A stretch of 60,950 bases of DNA. It comes from Actinomycetes bacterium. Lineage in GTDB: Bacteria > Actinomycetota > JAHEXW01. The stretch is from contig JAHEXW010000009.1 in the NCBI GenBank assembly GCA_023251915.1, positions 1-60,950 on the forward strand, read 5' to 3'. Below the pieces are notes generated by a model. That model did not search any database, was not told the DNA's origin, and saw nothing but the letters and a program-made list of their open reading frames with translations. Positions 42,404 to 51,962 of this stretch are shown here, one piece after another. The translations under genes and the position numbers were made by a program. How positions within the stretch are numbered: position 1 is the stretch's first letter; every line of letters starts with the position of its first letter.

Positions 42404-43422
42404 TGGAGGCACCGCAATATCTCCCCCGCTATACTCGCCAGCGGAGTCGTCCCGTCTACCGCGCCGTTCTCCAACGCCACCCGGGGCATTCCAAAGACAA
42501 CGCAAGTCGCCTCGTCTTGCGCGATTGTCATACCACCTGCCTTCTTGATGTCCAGCAACCCTTTGGCCCCATCGTCCCCCATGCCACTCAAAATGACGCC
42601 GACCGTGCTGTCGCCGCACGCCACCGCGGCGGAATGGAGCAGTGTATTGCAGGACGGCCGGTGGCCTTCCGTGGCCGAAGCCTTCTCCAGGTTGATCAGA
42701 CAGCCTTTCTTAATCGAGATATGGTATTCATCCGGCGCAAAGTAAACTGTGCCGGGCATGATTTCTTCCCCGTCTTCCGCTAATTTAACGTTTAGCGCGG
42801 TCACGCGGTCCAGCCACTCGATCAGGCCCTGGGTGAAGCCCTGGGTGATGTGCTGCGCGACGACTATGCCGGCCGGCAGATTTGCCGGCAGTTCCGACAG
42901 GATAATCTTTAGAGAATTAGGCCCGCCTGTCGAAGATGCTATAACGACCAGTCCGGCAGCTCCTTTGTCGTCGCATACGCGCGCGCGCTTCTTAACCTCG
43001 CCGCCATGGATATGCCGTATGACTTGTACCCCAGCGTATGTTTTCAAGGTCCTTAGCAAGGCCTGGCCAGCCGGTGCGTTCGTCTTAAGGTCGGTTGTCG
43101 GTGGCCGTTTGATTACGGTCAGGGCACCCGCCGCTATACCGTCAATTGCCTTGACCGCTTTCTGTTCGCTGGACATCAGGACAATCGGCACAGGGTAAAG
43201 CCGCATGATGTCCCGAATCTTGCCGACGGGATCGTCGCCAAAGTAATCCAGGTCCATCAGCACTAGATCCGGTTTCTCCTTGTCGATAAGATCGATCAGG
43301 CCCATCTCGTCCGCCACCGCCGCGGCCACAATGAACCCCGGCGCAGCTTCAATAAGTCTGACTAAGGCGGTCAACTCGTTTCTATTGCCCGTAGCGGTGA
43401 ATATCCGCAAGCTGTCCTTCAT
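42400..43422 (-). CDS. cheB: CheB-type methylesterase with degenerate receiver domain
   Basis: 340 aa. The C-terminal methylesterase is complete: S164 (ASSTGGP), H191 (AQHIT) and D283 (SGMGDDG). The N-terminal receiver keeps D57 (VLMDLDYF), S85 and K105, but the acidic metal pair of the first strand is absent, with FTATGN (8-13) in place of a VDDS-type sequence. So it may not bind Mg2+ normally, and phosphorylation control could be altered. It overlaps cheR by 4 nt. Confidence 0.94.
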   Translation of the reverse strand: MKDSLRIFTATGNRNELTALVRLIEAAPGFIVAAAVADEMGLIDLIDKEKPDLVLMDLDYFGDDPVGKIRDIMRLYPVPIVLMSSEQKAVKAIDGIAAGALTVIKRPPTTDLKTNAPAGQALLRTLKTYAGVQVIRHIHGGEVKKRARVCDDKGAAGLVVIASSTGGPNSLKIILSELPANLPAGIVVAQHITQGFTQGLIEWLDRVTALNVKLAEDGEEIMPGTVYFAPDEYHISIKKGCLINLEKASATEGHRPSCNTLLHSAAVACGDSTVGVILSGMGDDGAKGLLDIKKAGGMTIAQDEATCVVFGMPRVALENGAVDGTTPLASIAGEILRCLQ

Positions 43423-43447
43423 CTCTTAACCTTTCTATGATTGTCGC

Positions 43448-45235
43448 TTAATCCAGCTTGAACTTGCTGATCATTTCCTTGAGGTCGCCGGCCATTGTCG
43501 CCAAGTCCTGCGCCGACCTGACAGATTCCTGACTGCCTAAAGCCGACTGCCGGGCCACCTCAGAGACTTCGTTCATGGTCTGCACGACCTGCTCACTGGC
43601 TGACCGTTGTTGTTGAACCGCGCCCGAGATCTGCATTGCCAGTTCGGCTGTATGCTCCGTTAGCTGGCCGATTTCCGCCAATCTATCGCCGGCCTCGCGA
43701 ACAACGCGAGACTCGTCTTCCGTTCTTTTTTGGCTCTCATCCGTAGCCATGACAGAGCTGTTTACAGCCGTCTGAATTTCTTTGATCTTGCCGGCAATCT
43801 CCTTGGTCGAAGAGGTAACGTCCTCGGCCAGGTTGCGGATCTCTTGGGCGACGACGGCAAATCCCTTACCCGCTTCGCCGGCCCGCGCCGCCTCAATGGC
43901 TGCGTTTAAGGCCAACAGGTTCGTCTGCTCGGCGATGTCGTCGATTATTGCCAGTATCGATCCTATTTCCTGGCTCTTTTCCTCCAAGGTCATGATCTTT
44001 TGCGCGTTGCCGTAGGTTACTTCTTTGATTTCTTCCATTCCGGTAACAACATCCTCGACAGCGTCCTGGCCTTTCTTCGCCTTGTCTAAGGCGTCGTTAG
44101 CGGCTTCGCTTACGCTCTCCGCGGCGCGCGCAACTTCTTTGGCGTTGGTTGCCAATTCATTAACGGCGGCCGTGACCTCGCTAACGCTCGCCGCTTGTTC
44201 GTTCGAGCCGGAGGCCTGCTGTTGAGCCGTTACCTCGATTTCCGATGAAGCTGAGCTTAGATGATTGATTACCTCGCTCATTTTTTCGGTTAGCGTCCGT
44301 AAACCGCCGGTCATCGTGTTGAAACTGCGCGACAACTCACCCAGCTCGCCGTCGTATTCGGGCGCCGTGACCGTCAGATCGCCCTCGGCGGCTTGTTGGG
44401 CCAGTTTCGACAGTTCGGTGACGTGTTCTTGCAGTTCTTGGCGAGCGTCGGTTTCCTCTTGAATAACGCCCCGCAGTTTCTCTCCCATGAAGCCCATTAC
44501 GTTCTCCAGATTGCCGATCTCGTCGTGACCGCTGCTGTGCATGCGCACCGTCAGATCGCCTTCGCCCACCCGGATGGCCGCGTCGACAAGCTTGGCGATC
44601 GGTTTGTTGATCGAATTCGAGACGATCGTGCCGAACAACAGGATAACGAGAAGGAAGACAAGCATCATAACGATAATGACAACTATGCCATTGGTGCGGA
44701 GATCGGTCATGGCGGACTTTGCCGCTCTGACCTCGTTGACATTATGCGCTTTGAGATCGTCTAGAGCGTTTATCATGCGTTCGTCCGCCGCCTCCATCTT
44801 TGTGTCGCTGGCCTGCGCGGTCGCCAGGTCAACGCTTGGCCTTTCGGCTACCAGGCCGCGCACTACGACATCAAAGTCGTCATAGGCGGCCTTAACCTTA
44901 ACGACCAACGCGCGGCTGGCGGTGTCTTCCGCTAACGTTTGGCTGTGCTTGATGGCTGCTTCGACATTCTTTCTGGCCTGCGCTATCTCACTAGGCGCCG
45001 TCAATCTATAGGCAGGTACGACATCACGCAGAATAACCTCTTCCATCTGCCAAACGGCCAAAGTAATCTGGTCGACCGAAGCAGTGCGATCAAACGCTGC
45101 CGAAGCGCTGTCCATTTGGCCGCTGATGCGTATCACGCTCACCAGGCCGGCGCCGCTGCCGATGGTAATGACCACCACCGTTGCCACCAACAGCAACAAC
45201 AACCGCGTCTTGATCTTTATGTCTCTAAGTCTCAT
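43448..45235 (-). CDS. Methyl-accepting chemotaxis protein
   Basis: 595 aa. First membrane helix about residues 10-32, an outside helical bundle (4HB-type, to ~190), second membrane helix about 190-212, then HAMP and a second HAMP-like segment, and a long cytoplasmic hairpin. The signalling tip has [22 protein letters not shown]. No C-terminal NWETF-type pentapeptide is present. It is the only receptor in the operon. The ligand is unknown. Confidence 0.96.
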   Translation of the reverse strand: MRLRDIKIKTRLLLLLVATVVVITIGSGAGLVSVIRISGQMDSASAAFDRTASVDQITLAVWQMEEVILRDVVPAYRLTAPSEIAQARKNVEAAIKHSQTLAEDTASRALVVKVKAAYDDFDVVVRGLVAERPSVDLATAQASDTKMEAADERMINALDDLKAHNVNEVRAAKSAMTDLRTNGIVVIIVMMLVFLLVILLFGTIVSNSINKPIAKLVDAAIRVGEGDLTVRMHSSGHDEIGNLENVMGFMGEKLRGVIQEETDARQELQEHVTELSKLAQQAAEGDLTVTAPEYDGELGELSRSFNTMTGGLRTLTEKMSEVINHLSSASSEIEVTAQQQASGSNEQAASVSEVTAAVNELATNAKEVARAAESVSEAANDALDKAKKGQDAVEDVVTGMEEIKEVTYGNAQKIMTLEEKSQEIGSILAIIDDIAEQTNLLALNAAIEAARAGEAGKGFAVVAQEIRNLAEDVTSSTKEIAGKIKEIQTAVNSSVMATDESQKRTEDESRVVREAGDRLAEIGQLTEHTAELAMQISGAVQQQRSASEQVVQTMNEVSEVARQSALGSQESVRSAQDLATMAGDLKEMISKFKLD

Positions 45236-45259
45236 TCCCGTTACCTCCTTATAAAGCCG

Positions 45260-47497
45260 TCAGGCAGCAATCAGCTGCTCGATTACACTAAGTAGATTGG
45301 CTTGGTCAAATGCTTTCTTAACAATGTAGGCGTCCGCGCCGGCGGCGATCCCCCGCTTCTTGTCCTCCTCTTTCTCCAGTGTGGTAACAATAATCAACGG
45401 TATGGCGCTGAAACGTTCGTCGCTCTTAAGCCTTTCGGTTAAAGTCAGGCCGTCCATGCGCGGCATCTGTATGTCGACGACCAGCAAATCGTACTGATTC
45501 TTGGCGACTTTTGCCAACGCATCGACACCGTCTACAGCCTCATCGACCTCATAGCCGGCGCTGACAAGAATAGTCTTCTCTAGGGCCCGTATGGTAGACG
45601 AGTCGTCAACAACGAGAATCCGCTTCGCGGTCGTCAACGAAACCGTCGCCTCGGCATCAATCGCCGGGGCAATCGCGACAACCGAAACCGCCAACAGGTC
45701 AGGCGGATTAAGGATTAGCACTACCTGACCGGAGCCCAAGACGGTAGCGCCCGCGATATTGCGCAGGCCGTTGAAATGCGGGCCGAGGGTCTTGATGACG
45801 ACCTCTTGCTCGCCAACAATTCCGTCCACGAGCAGGCCGACCCGCCGGCCGCCCAGATTCAAAATCACCGCGTACGCCCTGCTGGCGTTGTCCGCCTCAA
45901 GCAACCCCAAACCGGCCGCTAGATTCATGACCGGTACCGCGTGCTCGCGCAAGACGATGGCTTCGCGGCCTTCAATCGTCTTTATCTGACTAGCGTCAAC
46001 CCGGATCGCTTCTTCGACGCTAGTTGTGGGTATGCCAAGTTGCTGACCGCCCGCCCGGACAAACATAACTCGCGCCATGGCCAGAGTCAGCGGCACTTTT
46101 AGAACCACGGTCGTGCCCCGCCCTAACTCGGTCTTTAGGTAAACCATGCCCTTTAGCTCTTCTACCTTGCGTTTCACAACATCCATCCCAACGCCTCGCC
46201 CTGAGATGTCGGTGATTATCTCGCTTGTGGAAAAACCGGGATGAAAGAGAAATTGGATAAGTTCGTCGTCGCTCATTCCCTCCGCCTTGTCCGCGGTGGT
46301 CAGATTGGCTGCAATTGCCTTTGCCTTAACTTTGTCGAGGTTGATTCCGGCGCCATCGTCCGACAGTTCGATCACAACGTACTCGCCTTCCTGACGGGCA
46401 CGCATAAGCAACGTGCCCCGGCGCGGTTTCCCCGCCTCGACACGGATTTCCGGTTCTTCAAAACCATGGTCGACAGCATTCCGAATCATGTGGATCATTG
46501 GTTCTCCGACCACTTCGATCATGCGCCGGTCAAATTCCGTCTCGCCGCCTTCGATCCTAAGCTCGATCTCTTTGTGAAATTGTTTGGCCAGGTCGCGAAC
46601 GGGGCGCGAAAACGTGTCAAACAAGGTCGCGACCGGCACCATCCGCGCGCTTAGGACCTCGAGCGTTAGCTGCCTGATAAGCATGTCGCCCTGAGAGGCG
46701 TCCTCACGCAAGCTCCGTTTTAGTCTAATCAGGGATTTTTCCATGGCCTGGCGCCCGACCTCGATATCGTCAAGCTCAACGCGGAGATCGTCCTCGACTT
46801 TCAACGCTCGCGTCCGGTCGCGCAGCGCCTTGATCCGCAGCTCCTGATACTGGTAAGTATCCAACATCTCTTTTATGACTGATGCGCGGTCCTGCTGCTT
46901 GATATGATTTATTACCATCTCTCCGGCGAGATTGGCTAGATCATCGATCTTCTTCGCCGAAACTCGGATGGTTTCTTCCGGCTGACCTTTAGCCGCGCTC
47001 GGCGCATCACAAGACGCCGCCGTTTTGCCAGACGCTGCTTTGGCGGCAGGCGCCGGAGATTCGACGGTCTTGATCGGGACGGCGTCGGCGGGAACCGACT
47101 CGTCCGGCCTGGCCGCAGGTGCTGGCTCGGGTTTGGGTTCGGCCGCAGTGTCAGCGCCGCATGAACCGCCGCATTCGAATTCGTCCAACATCTCTCCCAG
47201 CCGATCGAACTCACCGAACAGCTTGTCTGCCGTGGCCGTGTCTAACTGCGCCGTTCCTTCCTTAAACTCGCCGAATAGATCTTCCATCTCGTGCGCTAAC
47301 GCCGCAATCGCCTCGGCTCCCATCATTTTGGCAGCACCCTTGATGGTATGCGCCTCGCGCACGATTTCCCCGAGCACATCAACATTGCATAAATCACTTT
47401 CCAGGACCAACAGATCCTTATTCATCGTTTCCAGATGTTCCCGGCATTCCGTAATAAACTGAGAGATAAAGGCTGAATAGTCGAAACCGTCAGGCAT
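45260..47497 (-). CDS. cheA: Hybrid histidine kinase CheA with C-terminal receiver
   Basis: 745 aa. HPt domain with H50 (REAHTIKGAAK), an Ala/Pro-rich linker (about 110-185), dimerisation helices, HATPase with HMIRNAVDHG (N box), DDGAGIN and GRGVGMDV, a CheW-like domain, and a C-terminal receiver with D675 (LVVDIQMPRMDG). No P2 CheY-binding domain is apparent. A fused receiver is typical of non-flagellar (type IV pilus or other function) chemosensory systems. It overlaps the cheW before it by 8 nt. Confidence 0.96.
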   Translation of the reverse strand: MPDGFDYSAFISQFITECREHLETMNKDLLVLESDLCNVDVLGEIVREAHTIKGAAKMMGAEAIAALAHEMEDLFGEFKEGTAQLDTATADKLFGEFDRLGEMLDEFECGGSCGADTAAEPKPEPAPAARPDESVPADAVPIKTVESPAPAAKAASGKTAASCDAPSAAKGQPEETIRVSAKKIDDLANLAGEMVINHIKQQDRASVIKEMLDTYQYQELRIKALRDRTRALKVEDDLRVELDDIEVGRQAMEKSLIRLKRSLREDASQGDMLIRQLTLEVLSARMVPVATLFDTFSRPVRDLAKQFHKEIELRIEGGETEFDRRMIEVVGEPMIHMIRNAVDHGFEEPEIRVEAGKPRRGTLLMRARQEGEYVVIELSDDGAGINLDKVKAKAIAANLTTADKAEGMSDDELIQFLFHPGFSTSEIITDISGRGVGMDVVKRKVEELKGMVYLKTELGRGTTVVLKVPLTLAMARVMFVRAGGQQLGIPTTSVEEAIRVDASQIKTIEGREAIVLREHAVPVMNLAAGLGLLEADNASRAYAVILNLGGRRVGLLVDGIVGEQEVVIKTLGPHFNGLRNIAGATVLGSGQVVLILNPPDLLAVSVVAIAPAIDAEATVSLTTAKRILVVDDSSTIRALEKTILVSAGYEVDEAVDGVDALAKVAKNQYDLLVVDIQMPRMDGLTLTERLKSDERFSAIPLIIVTTLEKEEDKKRGIAAGADAYIVKKAFDQANLLSVIEQLIAA

Positions 47498-47999
47498 TGT
47501 CTCTCACCTCCAATAGATTTGGTGCGTTTAGCAAGCCCACCAAGTCGTCGGCGAGCTTAAATTCACCGGTTAAGTGTTCCGCCCTGATCTTTTCAATCGT
47601 ATTGAGTGGCGGATCGATGGTGGCGGTCACGACATCCCAGATGCCGAGAATGCGGTCCACTAGAAAGCCGCCTATAACGTTTCCGTTCATGCCGAGAATA
47701 ACCTGCCGGCCGGCTTGGTCCTTGGACCGAGACAAACCGAGAGCGTTGATGAGGTCGATGACGGTTACAATATCGCCGCGCAGATTAGTGACGCCCATTA
47801 TCGCTGCGGGCGCGCCCGGAACTGGCGTTATCGTTTCAGGCGTAAAGATTTCGACAACGTGATCGATATCGAGCCCATAGCGCTCGCCGTTCAAGGCGAA
47901 AATGATGATACGAGTCTTGGCCTCGTGTTCGGCCGCTTCTGTCCGAGCCAGCCGCACGGCCCGGTCACGCAAAATCTGCTGGATCTCCGCCTCCGTCAC
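47490..47999 (-). CDS. cheW: CheW-type coupling protein (proximal to cheA)
   Basis: 169 aa. RIIIFALNGERYGLDIDHVVEI and PAAIMGVTNLRGDIVTVIDL are the CheW pattern. The N-terminal ~30 residues (EAEIQQILRDRAVRLARTE) are a short helix not usual for CheW. It couples the receptor to CheA. Two CheW proteins of different sequence are adjacent here with a 4-nt overlap. Confidence 0.94.
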   Translation of the reverse strand: MTEAEIQQILRDRAVRLARTEAAEHEAKTRIIIFALNGERYGLDIDHVVEIFTPETITPVPGAPAAIMGVTNLRGDIVTVIDLINALGLSRSKDQAGRQVILGMNGNVIGGFLVDRILGIWDVVTATIDPPLNTIEKIRAEHLTGEFKLADDLVGLLNAPNLLEVRDNA

Positions 48000-48481
48000 G
48001 ACTTCACCTTCCTCGGTTTCTTAATCTTCTTCAGCAAGTCCATGTCCGCGATGTCGATTATCGGAGCCACGTCCAGCAACAACATCAAGCGCTCGTCCTT
48101 TTCATAGGCGCCGGCTACCAGCGCCTCGGGCAGCGGCAAATTGGCCGGCACGGTCATGATTGCGTCGGGGTCTAGATCTATCACGTCCCGAACGGTATCG
48201 ACGAGCAGCCCGGCGCGCCGACCGCCGGAATCGACTACCACTATATAAGAGGTAATTTCACCGCTCGCTTTTCCCAGCGCCAAGCGGGCCGCCAGATCAA
48301 CGACAACGACCAGTTGGCCACGATAATCTATGGCCCCGACAACAAAAGACGGTGCCTCGGGAACCGGTGTTGTCTCCACGATGCGGGCAATTTCTTTGAT
48401 GGCGTTCGCGCCAATTCCGTATTCTGAGCCGGCCAGCTCTATCGTCAAGGCTTGCCGGTCCGCTATCCGCGCGTTAGCCAT
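47996..48481 (-). CDS. cheW: CheW-type coupling protein (distal to cheA)
   Basis: 161 aa. ALTIELAGSEYGIGANAIKEI and APSFVVGAIDYRGQLVVVVDLAARL are the CheW fold. The C-terminus continues as LLLDVAPIIDIADMDLLKKIKKP. Sequence identity to the other CheW is low, which suggests different partners. It overlaps merR by 8 nt. Confidence 0.93.
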   Translation of the reverse strand: MANARIADRQALTIELAGSEYGIGANAIKEIARIVETTPVPEAPSFVVGAIDYRGQLVVVVDLAARLALGKASGEITSYIVVVDSGGRRAGLLVDTVRDVIDLDPDAIMTVPANLPLPEALVAGAYEKDERLMLLLDVAPIIDIADMDLLKKIKKPRKVKS

Positions 48482-48749
48482 GATTGCTCGTTCCCTGTCC
48501 GCCTAAGACACTGCGCACGCCGGCCATGCCCAGCCCTTCGTCCTGGAGCAGATGTTTGATTTGCAGGATGCGGTCGATGTCCGAGCGTGAGAAAAGACGA
48601 TGACCGCCGGAAGTTCTGGCGGGGAGAATGATTTGATAGCGCAGCTCCCACGCCCGCAGGGCGCCTTCGCTGACACCAGTCAGCTTGGCTACGGTGCGGA
48701 TCGGGTAGACCGGCATTGTCTGTTCATTCCTGATTTTGGCTTGTTCCAT
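48474..48749 (-). CDS. MerR-family DNA-binding protein heading the chemosensory operon
   Basis: 91 aa. YPIRTVAKLTGVSEGALRAWELRYQIILPARTSGGHRLFSRSDID is the MerR winged helix-turn-helix, after which only a short helix (IKHLLQDEGLGMAGVRSVLGG) remains. There is no effector domain. It resembles the short BldC/MlrA-type regulators of actinomycetes. It starts the operon, so autoregulation is plausible. A dyad GCACG-N6-CGTGC lies upstream. Confidence 0.9.
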   Translation of the reverse strand: MEQAKIRNEQTMPVYPIRTVAKLTGVSEGALRAWELRYQIILPARTSGGHRLFSRSDIDRILQIKHLLQDEGLGMAGVRSVLGGQGTSNHG

Positions 48750-48768
48750 ACATCAACATTCCTTCTGC

Positions 48769-48797
48769 GGTGTAGCACGTAACCTCGTGCGTACCAA
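48769..48797 (-). promoter_or_regulatory. Putative promoter and operator of the chemosensory operon
   Basis: On the minus strand TTGGTA (48792-48797), a 17-bp spacer and TACACC (48769-48774). The dyad GCACG-TAACCT-CGTGC at 48775-48790 (as read on the plus strand) fills the spacer, the classical place for a MerR operator. The -10 hexamer is weak, and the AGAAGGA ribosome site would overlap the expected start point, so the assignment is tentative. Confidence 0.4.
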
Positions 48798-48870
48798 AAC
48801 TTAAACCGAACCTCTAACAATCTTACATTACTACTAGTCGGCTTGGGTGCGCCGTAACTTTAGCAAAGGT

Positions 48871-48932
48871 GCTAAATGTGCTTTTCTAAATGTGAACCCT
48901 CTCCCCTTGAGGAAGAGGGCCTGGGTGAGGGG
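48871..48932. repeat. REP-like hairpin in the merR-acs intergenic region
   Basis: CCCTCTCCCCTTGAGGAAGA (48897-48916) followed by GGGCCTGGGTGAGGGG ends at 48932. CCCTCT pairs with AGAGGG. This is the well-known dispersed CCCTCTCCC...GGGTGAGGG motif of many bacteria. Just before it, CTAAATGTG occurs twice (48872-48880 and 48886-48894). Confidence 0.65.
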
Positions 48933-48983
48933 TATACCTTTTTACAGGGCATCGAGCCTTGCAAAAATATTCTTGCCTTTTGA

Positions 48984-49013
48984 TTTACAAAGGCGTAAGA
49001 TTTCCTTTATATC
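48984..49013 (+). promoter_or_regulatory. Putative promoter of acs
   Basis: TTTACA at 48984-48989, an 18-bp spacer and TATATC at 49008-49013. The start point would be near 49020, giving a leader of about 60 nt with a strong AGGAGG at 49067-49072. Confidence 0.45.
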
Positions 49014-49080
49014 TAGATTGTTGCAGTCGTAACAATGTCGAAGAAACAGCCTATTGGAAGCACTTTAGGAGGTGTTGGTT

Positions 49081-51096
49081 ATGGTTGACGAAGCAAAGCA
49101 ATCCGGCGGGGGCAGCGAGAAGATCGATTCGCTGCAGCACGAGGGCAACAAGTTTCCCCCGCCACCTGAATTTGCCGCTAAAGCGGTGGTCAAGTCCATG
49201 GAGCAGTACGAAGAGATGTACAAGAAATCAATCGAGGACCCCAACGGGTTCTGGGCTGAGCAGGCTGAGGCGCTCGATTGGTACAAGAAGTGGGACACCG
49301 TCGAGGAATGCGATTTCGATAAGCTGAATATTTCGTATTTCAAGGGCGGCAAATTAAATGTGTCGCACAACTGCCTGGATCGGCATCTAAACAGCGAGAG
49401 GCGCAACAAGGCCGCCCTTATCTGGGAGGGCGAGCCGGGTGACCAGGTTACTCTGACGTATGAGGAACTTCATTTCGAAGTCTGCAAATTCGCTAACGTG
49501 CTGAAAAAGAACGGCGTCAAGAAGGGCGACCGCGTCACACTCTATATGCCGATGATTCCGGAACTGGCCATCGCCATGCTGGCTTGCACCAGAATCGGCG
49601 CGCCCCACAGTATCGTTTTCGGCGGTTTCTCCAGCCAAGCGATCCGCGACCGGATCCAGGACGCGGATGCTCGCATCGTTGTCACTGCCGACGGCGGTTA
49701 TCGCGCCGGCCGCACAATCGATTTAAAAGGCAACGTCGACCACGCTTTAGCCGAGTGCCCGGCAGTCAAGAACTGCATCGTTGTCCGGCGGACCGGACAG
49801 AACATCGACATGGAGCCGGGACGGGACACCTGGTGGCACGAGGAAATGGCCGAGGCCGATATCAATTTAGCCTGCGCGCCTGAACCGATGGATGCCGAAG
49901 ACTTGTTGTTCCTCCTCTACACCAGCGGCAGCACAGGCAAACCGAAGGGTGTCATGCACACCACCGGCGGCTATCTGCTTTATTCCATGATGACTTTCAA
50001 GTATGTTTTCGACTATCGGGACGAAGATATCTTCTGGTGCACCGCCGACATCGGCTGGATCACCGGTCACAGCTACATCGTTTACGGTCCGCTGGCCGCT
50101 GGGGCCACCAGTTTCATGTACGAGGGTGTGCCTAGCTATCCGGCGCCTGACAAGTTCTGGGAACTGGTCGAGAAATACAAGATAAACACGTTCTACACCG
50201 CTCCGACCGTTATCCGGGCATTAATGAAGGATGGCGAGACTTGGCCTGCCAAGCGCGACCTCTCTTCCCTGCGTCTGCTGGGCACGGTCGGCGAACCGAT
50301 TAATCCGGAAGCCTGGATGTGGTACTACAAACATGTCGGTAGAGGCAAGTGTCCGATTGTCGACACCTGGTGGCAGACTGAGACGGGCGGTCATCTGATC
50401 ACCCCGCTGGCTGGCGCAATGACGCTTAAGCCGGGTTCTGCCAACCGACCGTTCTTCGGCGTTGAGCCAATCGTGCTGCGTGCGGACGCCAGCCAAGCCG
50501 ACGTGAACGAAGGCGGTATGCACTGTATCAAGAAATCGTGGCCCGGCATGATGCGCGGCCTCTACAACGACCCAGACAAGACTCGCTTCCGCGACGTCTA
50601 CTTCTCTATGTTCCCCGGAACGTATTTCTCGGGCGACGGTTCACGAGTCGACGCGGACGGAGACTACTGGCTGCTGGGGCGGATAGATGACGTCATCAAC
50701 GTCAGCGGACACCGCATCGGCACCGCGGAGGTCGAGAGCGCGTTGGTCAGCCACGACCTGGTCGCCGAGGCGGCGGTTGTTGGTTACCCGCATGATATTA
50801 AAGGTCAAGGCATCTACGCCTACGTTACATTGAACCAGGGCGTTGAGCCGTCCGATGATCTTATCAAGATACTGGGCGGCCATGTTCGAGAAGAAATCGG
50901 CCCCATCGCCAAGCCCGACGTCATTCAGTTCGCCGAAGGACTGCCTAAAACGAGGAGCGGCAAGATCATGCGCCGTATCCTGCGAAAAATCGCCGAAGGC
51001 GATACGGGCACGCTGGGCGACACATCGACGCTCGCCGATCCGGGAGTTGTCGACGACTTGATCGCGAACGCGCACCCGGGTCATAAACTGAAGTGA
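49081..51096 (+). CDS. acs: Acetyl-CoA synthetase (AMP-forming)
   Basis: 671 aa. [10 protein letters not shown] is the AMP-binding P-loop, [10 protein letters not shown] the core motif, [19 protein letters not shown] the hinge and acetyl-site region, and [10 protein letters not shown] the C-terminal Lys that is acetylated in homologues. It converts acetate, ATP and CoA to acetyl-CoA. The ATG at 49081 has AGGAGG 8 nt upstream. A GTG three codons earlier is less well placed. A strong terminator follows, so it is monocistronic. Confidence 0.97.
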   Translation: MVDEAKQSGGGSEKIDSLQHEGNKFPPPPEFAAKAVVKSMEQYEEMYKKSIEDPNGFWAEQAEALDWYKKWDTVEECDFDKLNISYFKGGKLNVSHNCLDRHLNSERRNKAALIWEGEPGDQVTLTYEELHFEVCKFANVLKKNGVKKGDRVTLYMPMIPELAIAMLACTRIGAPHSIVFGGFSSQAIRDRIQDADARIVVTADGGYRAGRTIDLKGNVDHALAECPAVKNCIVVRRTGQNIDMEPGRDTWWHEEMAEADINLACAPEPMDAEDLLFLLYTSGSTGKPKGVMHTTGGYLLYSMMTFKYVFDYRDEDIFWCTADIGWITGHSYIVYGPLAAGATSFMYEGVPSYPAPDKFWELVEKYKINTFYTAPTVIRALMKDGETWPAKRDLSSLRLLGTVGEPINPEAWMWYYKHVGRGKCPIVDTWWQTETGGHLITPLAGAMTLKPGSANRPFFGVEPIVLRADASQADVNEGGMHCIKKSWPGMMRGLYNDPDKTRFRDVYFSMFPGTYFSGDGSRVDADGDYWLLGRIDDVINVSGHRIGTAEVESALVSHDLVAEAAVVGYPHDIKGQGIYAYVTLNQGVEPSDDLIKILGGHVREEIGPIAKPDVIQFAEGLPKTRSGKIMRRILRKIAEGDTGTLGDTSTLADPGVVDDLIANAHPGHKLK

Positions 51097-51113
51097 TTTT
51101 GATCTAGTTTGTC

Positions 51114-51154
51114 AAAAGACCGGGTCCCGTTTATCGGGACCCGGTCTTTTTTTT
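51114..51154. terminator. Bidirectional terminator between acs and the ABC permease gene
   Basis: AAAAGACCGGGTCCCG pairs with CGGGACCCGGTCTTTT (16 bp, loop TTTAT), followed by TTTT on the plus strand and preceded by AAAA for the opposite strand. It lies 18 nt after the acs stop and faces the convergent permease gene. Confidence 0.93.
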
Positions 51155-51962
51155 ATGCGGGGATGTCCTTCTCGCGGAAGATAACGACAGCTGCAGTAAA
51201 TAAGACGACCGCCAGGCTGCTGAACAGCAGGACCACCGGCCAAGGAACCTGCCCCGTGATAAGCGCTTCACCCGGCTGATAGTAGTGAAAGATCGACAGC
51301 CAGCGCCAACCTTCGATTGTCTTGTTAAAGTCAGCTAAAGCGTTCAACAGATGAGACGCTATGAGTGCGGCGACGGAGACGATGACCGCCCGGCCTCTCT
51401 CCATAACGACACCCATCAGCAAACAGAACGCTTCCATCAGAACGTATAGGCTGAAGAGGAGAACACCGGCGGCAATCAAGCCATCGGTCTTAAGCGGGAA
51501 ATCGAATAGCTTTGTTCCCGTCCAAGCGGAGCCCATAATCGTGACGACCAGGCCAAGCACCATCGTTAAATCGGCCGCTACTCGAGCCGTCAGGTATTCG
51601 ACTCGGTCTATTGGCTGCGTGAGCAGCAAATCCATCGTGTGGCCATCGACTTCCTTGGCAACAATCGCGGTCGCTGTCGCCATTATGAAACCAGCGACGA
51701 TAATCATCCCCCACAGCTGAAGGAACTCGATTGAGAAAAATCCCTCGGGCGACAGCAGCGTCAGCCCGCCTCCGCCACCCGCCAATAAGCTGAGAATCGC
51801 TTTGGGGTAACTCTCGAGGATGGCTTTGAAAGCCGGGTTGCCGGCAAATGACGGATATATCCCGATTACCAACAGAATGTATAAGATGACCGAAGCGGCA
51901 ATAGTCGGCCAGCTGAGTAAACGATCCTTGATCGTCCGCCAATAGAGATTCAGAAATCTCAT
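51153..51962 (-). CDS. ABC-2 type transporter permease
   Basis: 269 aa with six predicted membrane segments. WGMIIVAGFIMATATAIVAKEVDGHTMDLLLTQP is the ABC-2 signature region with E in KEVDGHTMDLLL. It pairs with the ATPase immediately upstream (4-nt overlap). Substrate is unknown. Such transporters export lipids, antibiotics or haem-related compounds; the adjacent haem genes may be coincidental. Confidence 0.9.
   Translation of the reverse strand: MRFLNLYWRTIKDRLLSWPTIAASVILYILLVIGIYPSFAGNPAFKAILESYPKAILSLLAGGGGGLTLLSPEGFFSIEFLQLWGMIIVAGFIMATATAIVAKEVDGHTMDLLLTQPIDRVEYLTARVAADLTMVLGLVVTIMGSAWTGTKLFDFPLKTDGLIAAGVLLFSLYVLMEAFCLLMGVVMERGRAVIVSVAALIASHLLNALADFNKTIEGWRWLSIFHYYQPGEALITGQVPWPVVLLFSSLAVVLFTAAVVIFREKDIPA

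Noticed and set aside
42404-42619. 72-residue N-terminal extension of cheR
   Set aside because: It lies in cheB in a different frame. The ATGA overlap with MNDNDF is the natural start.
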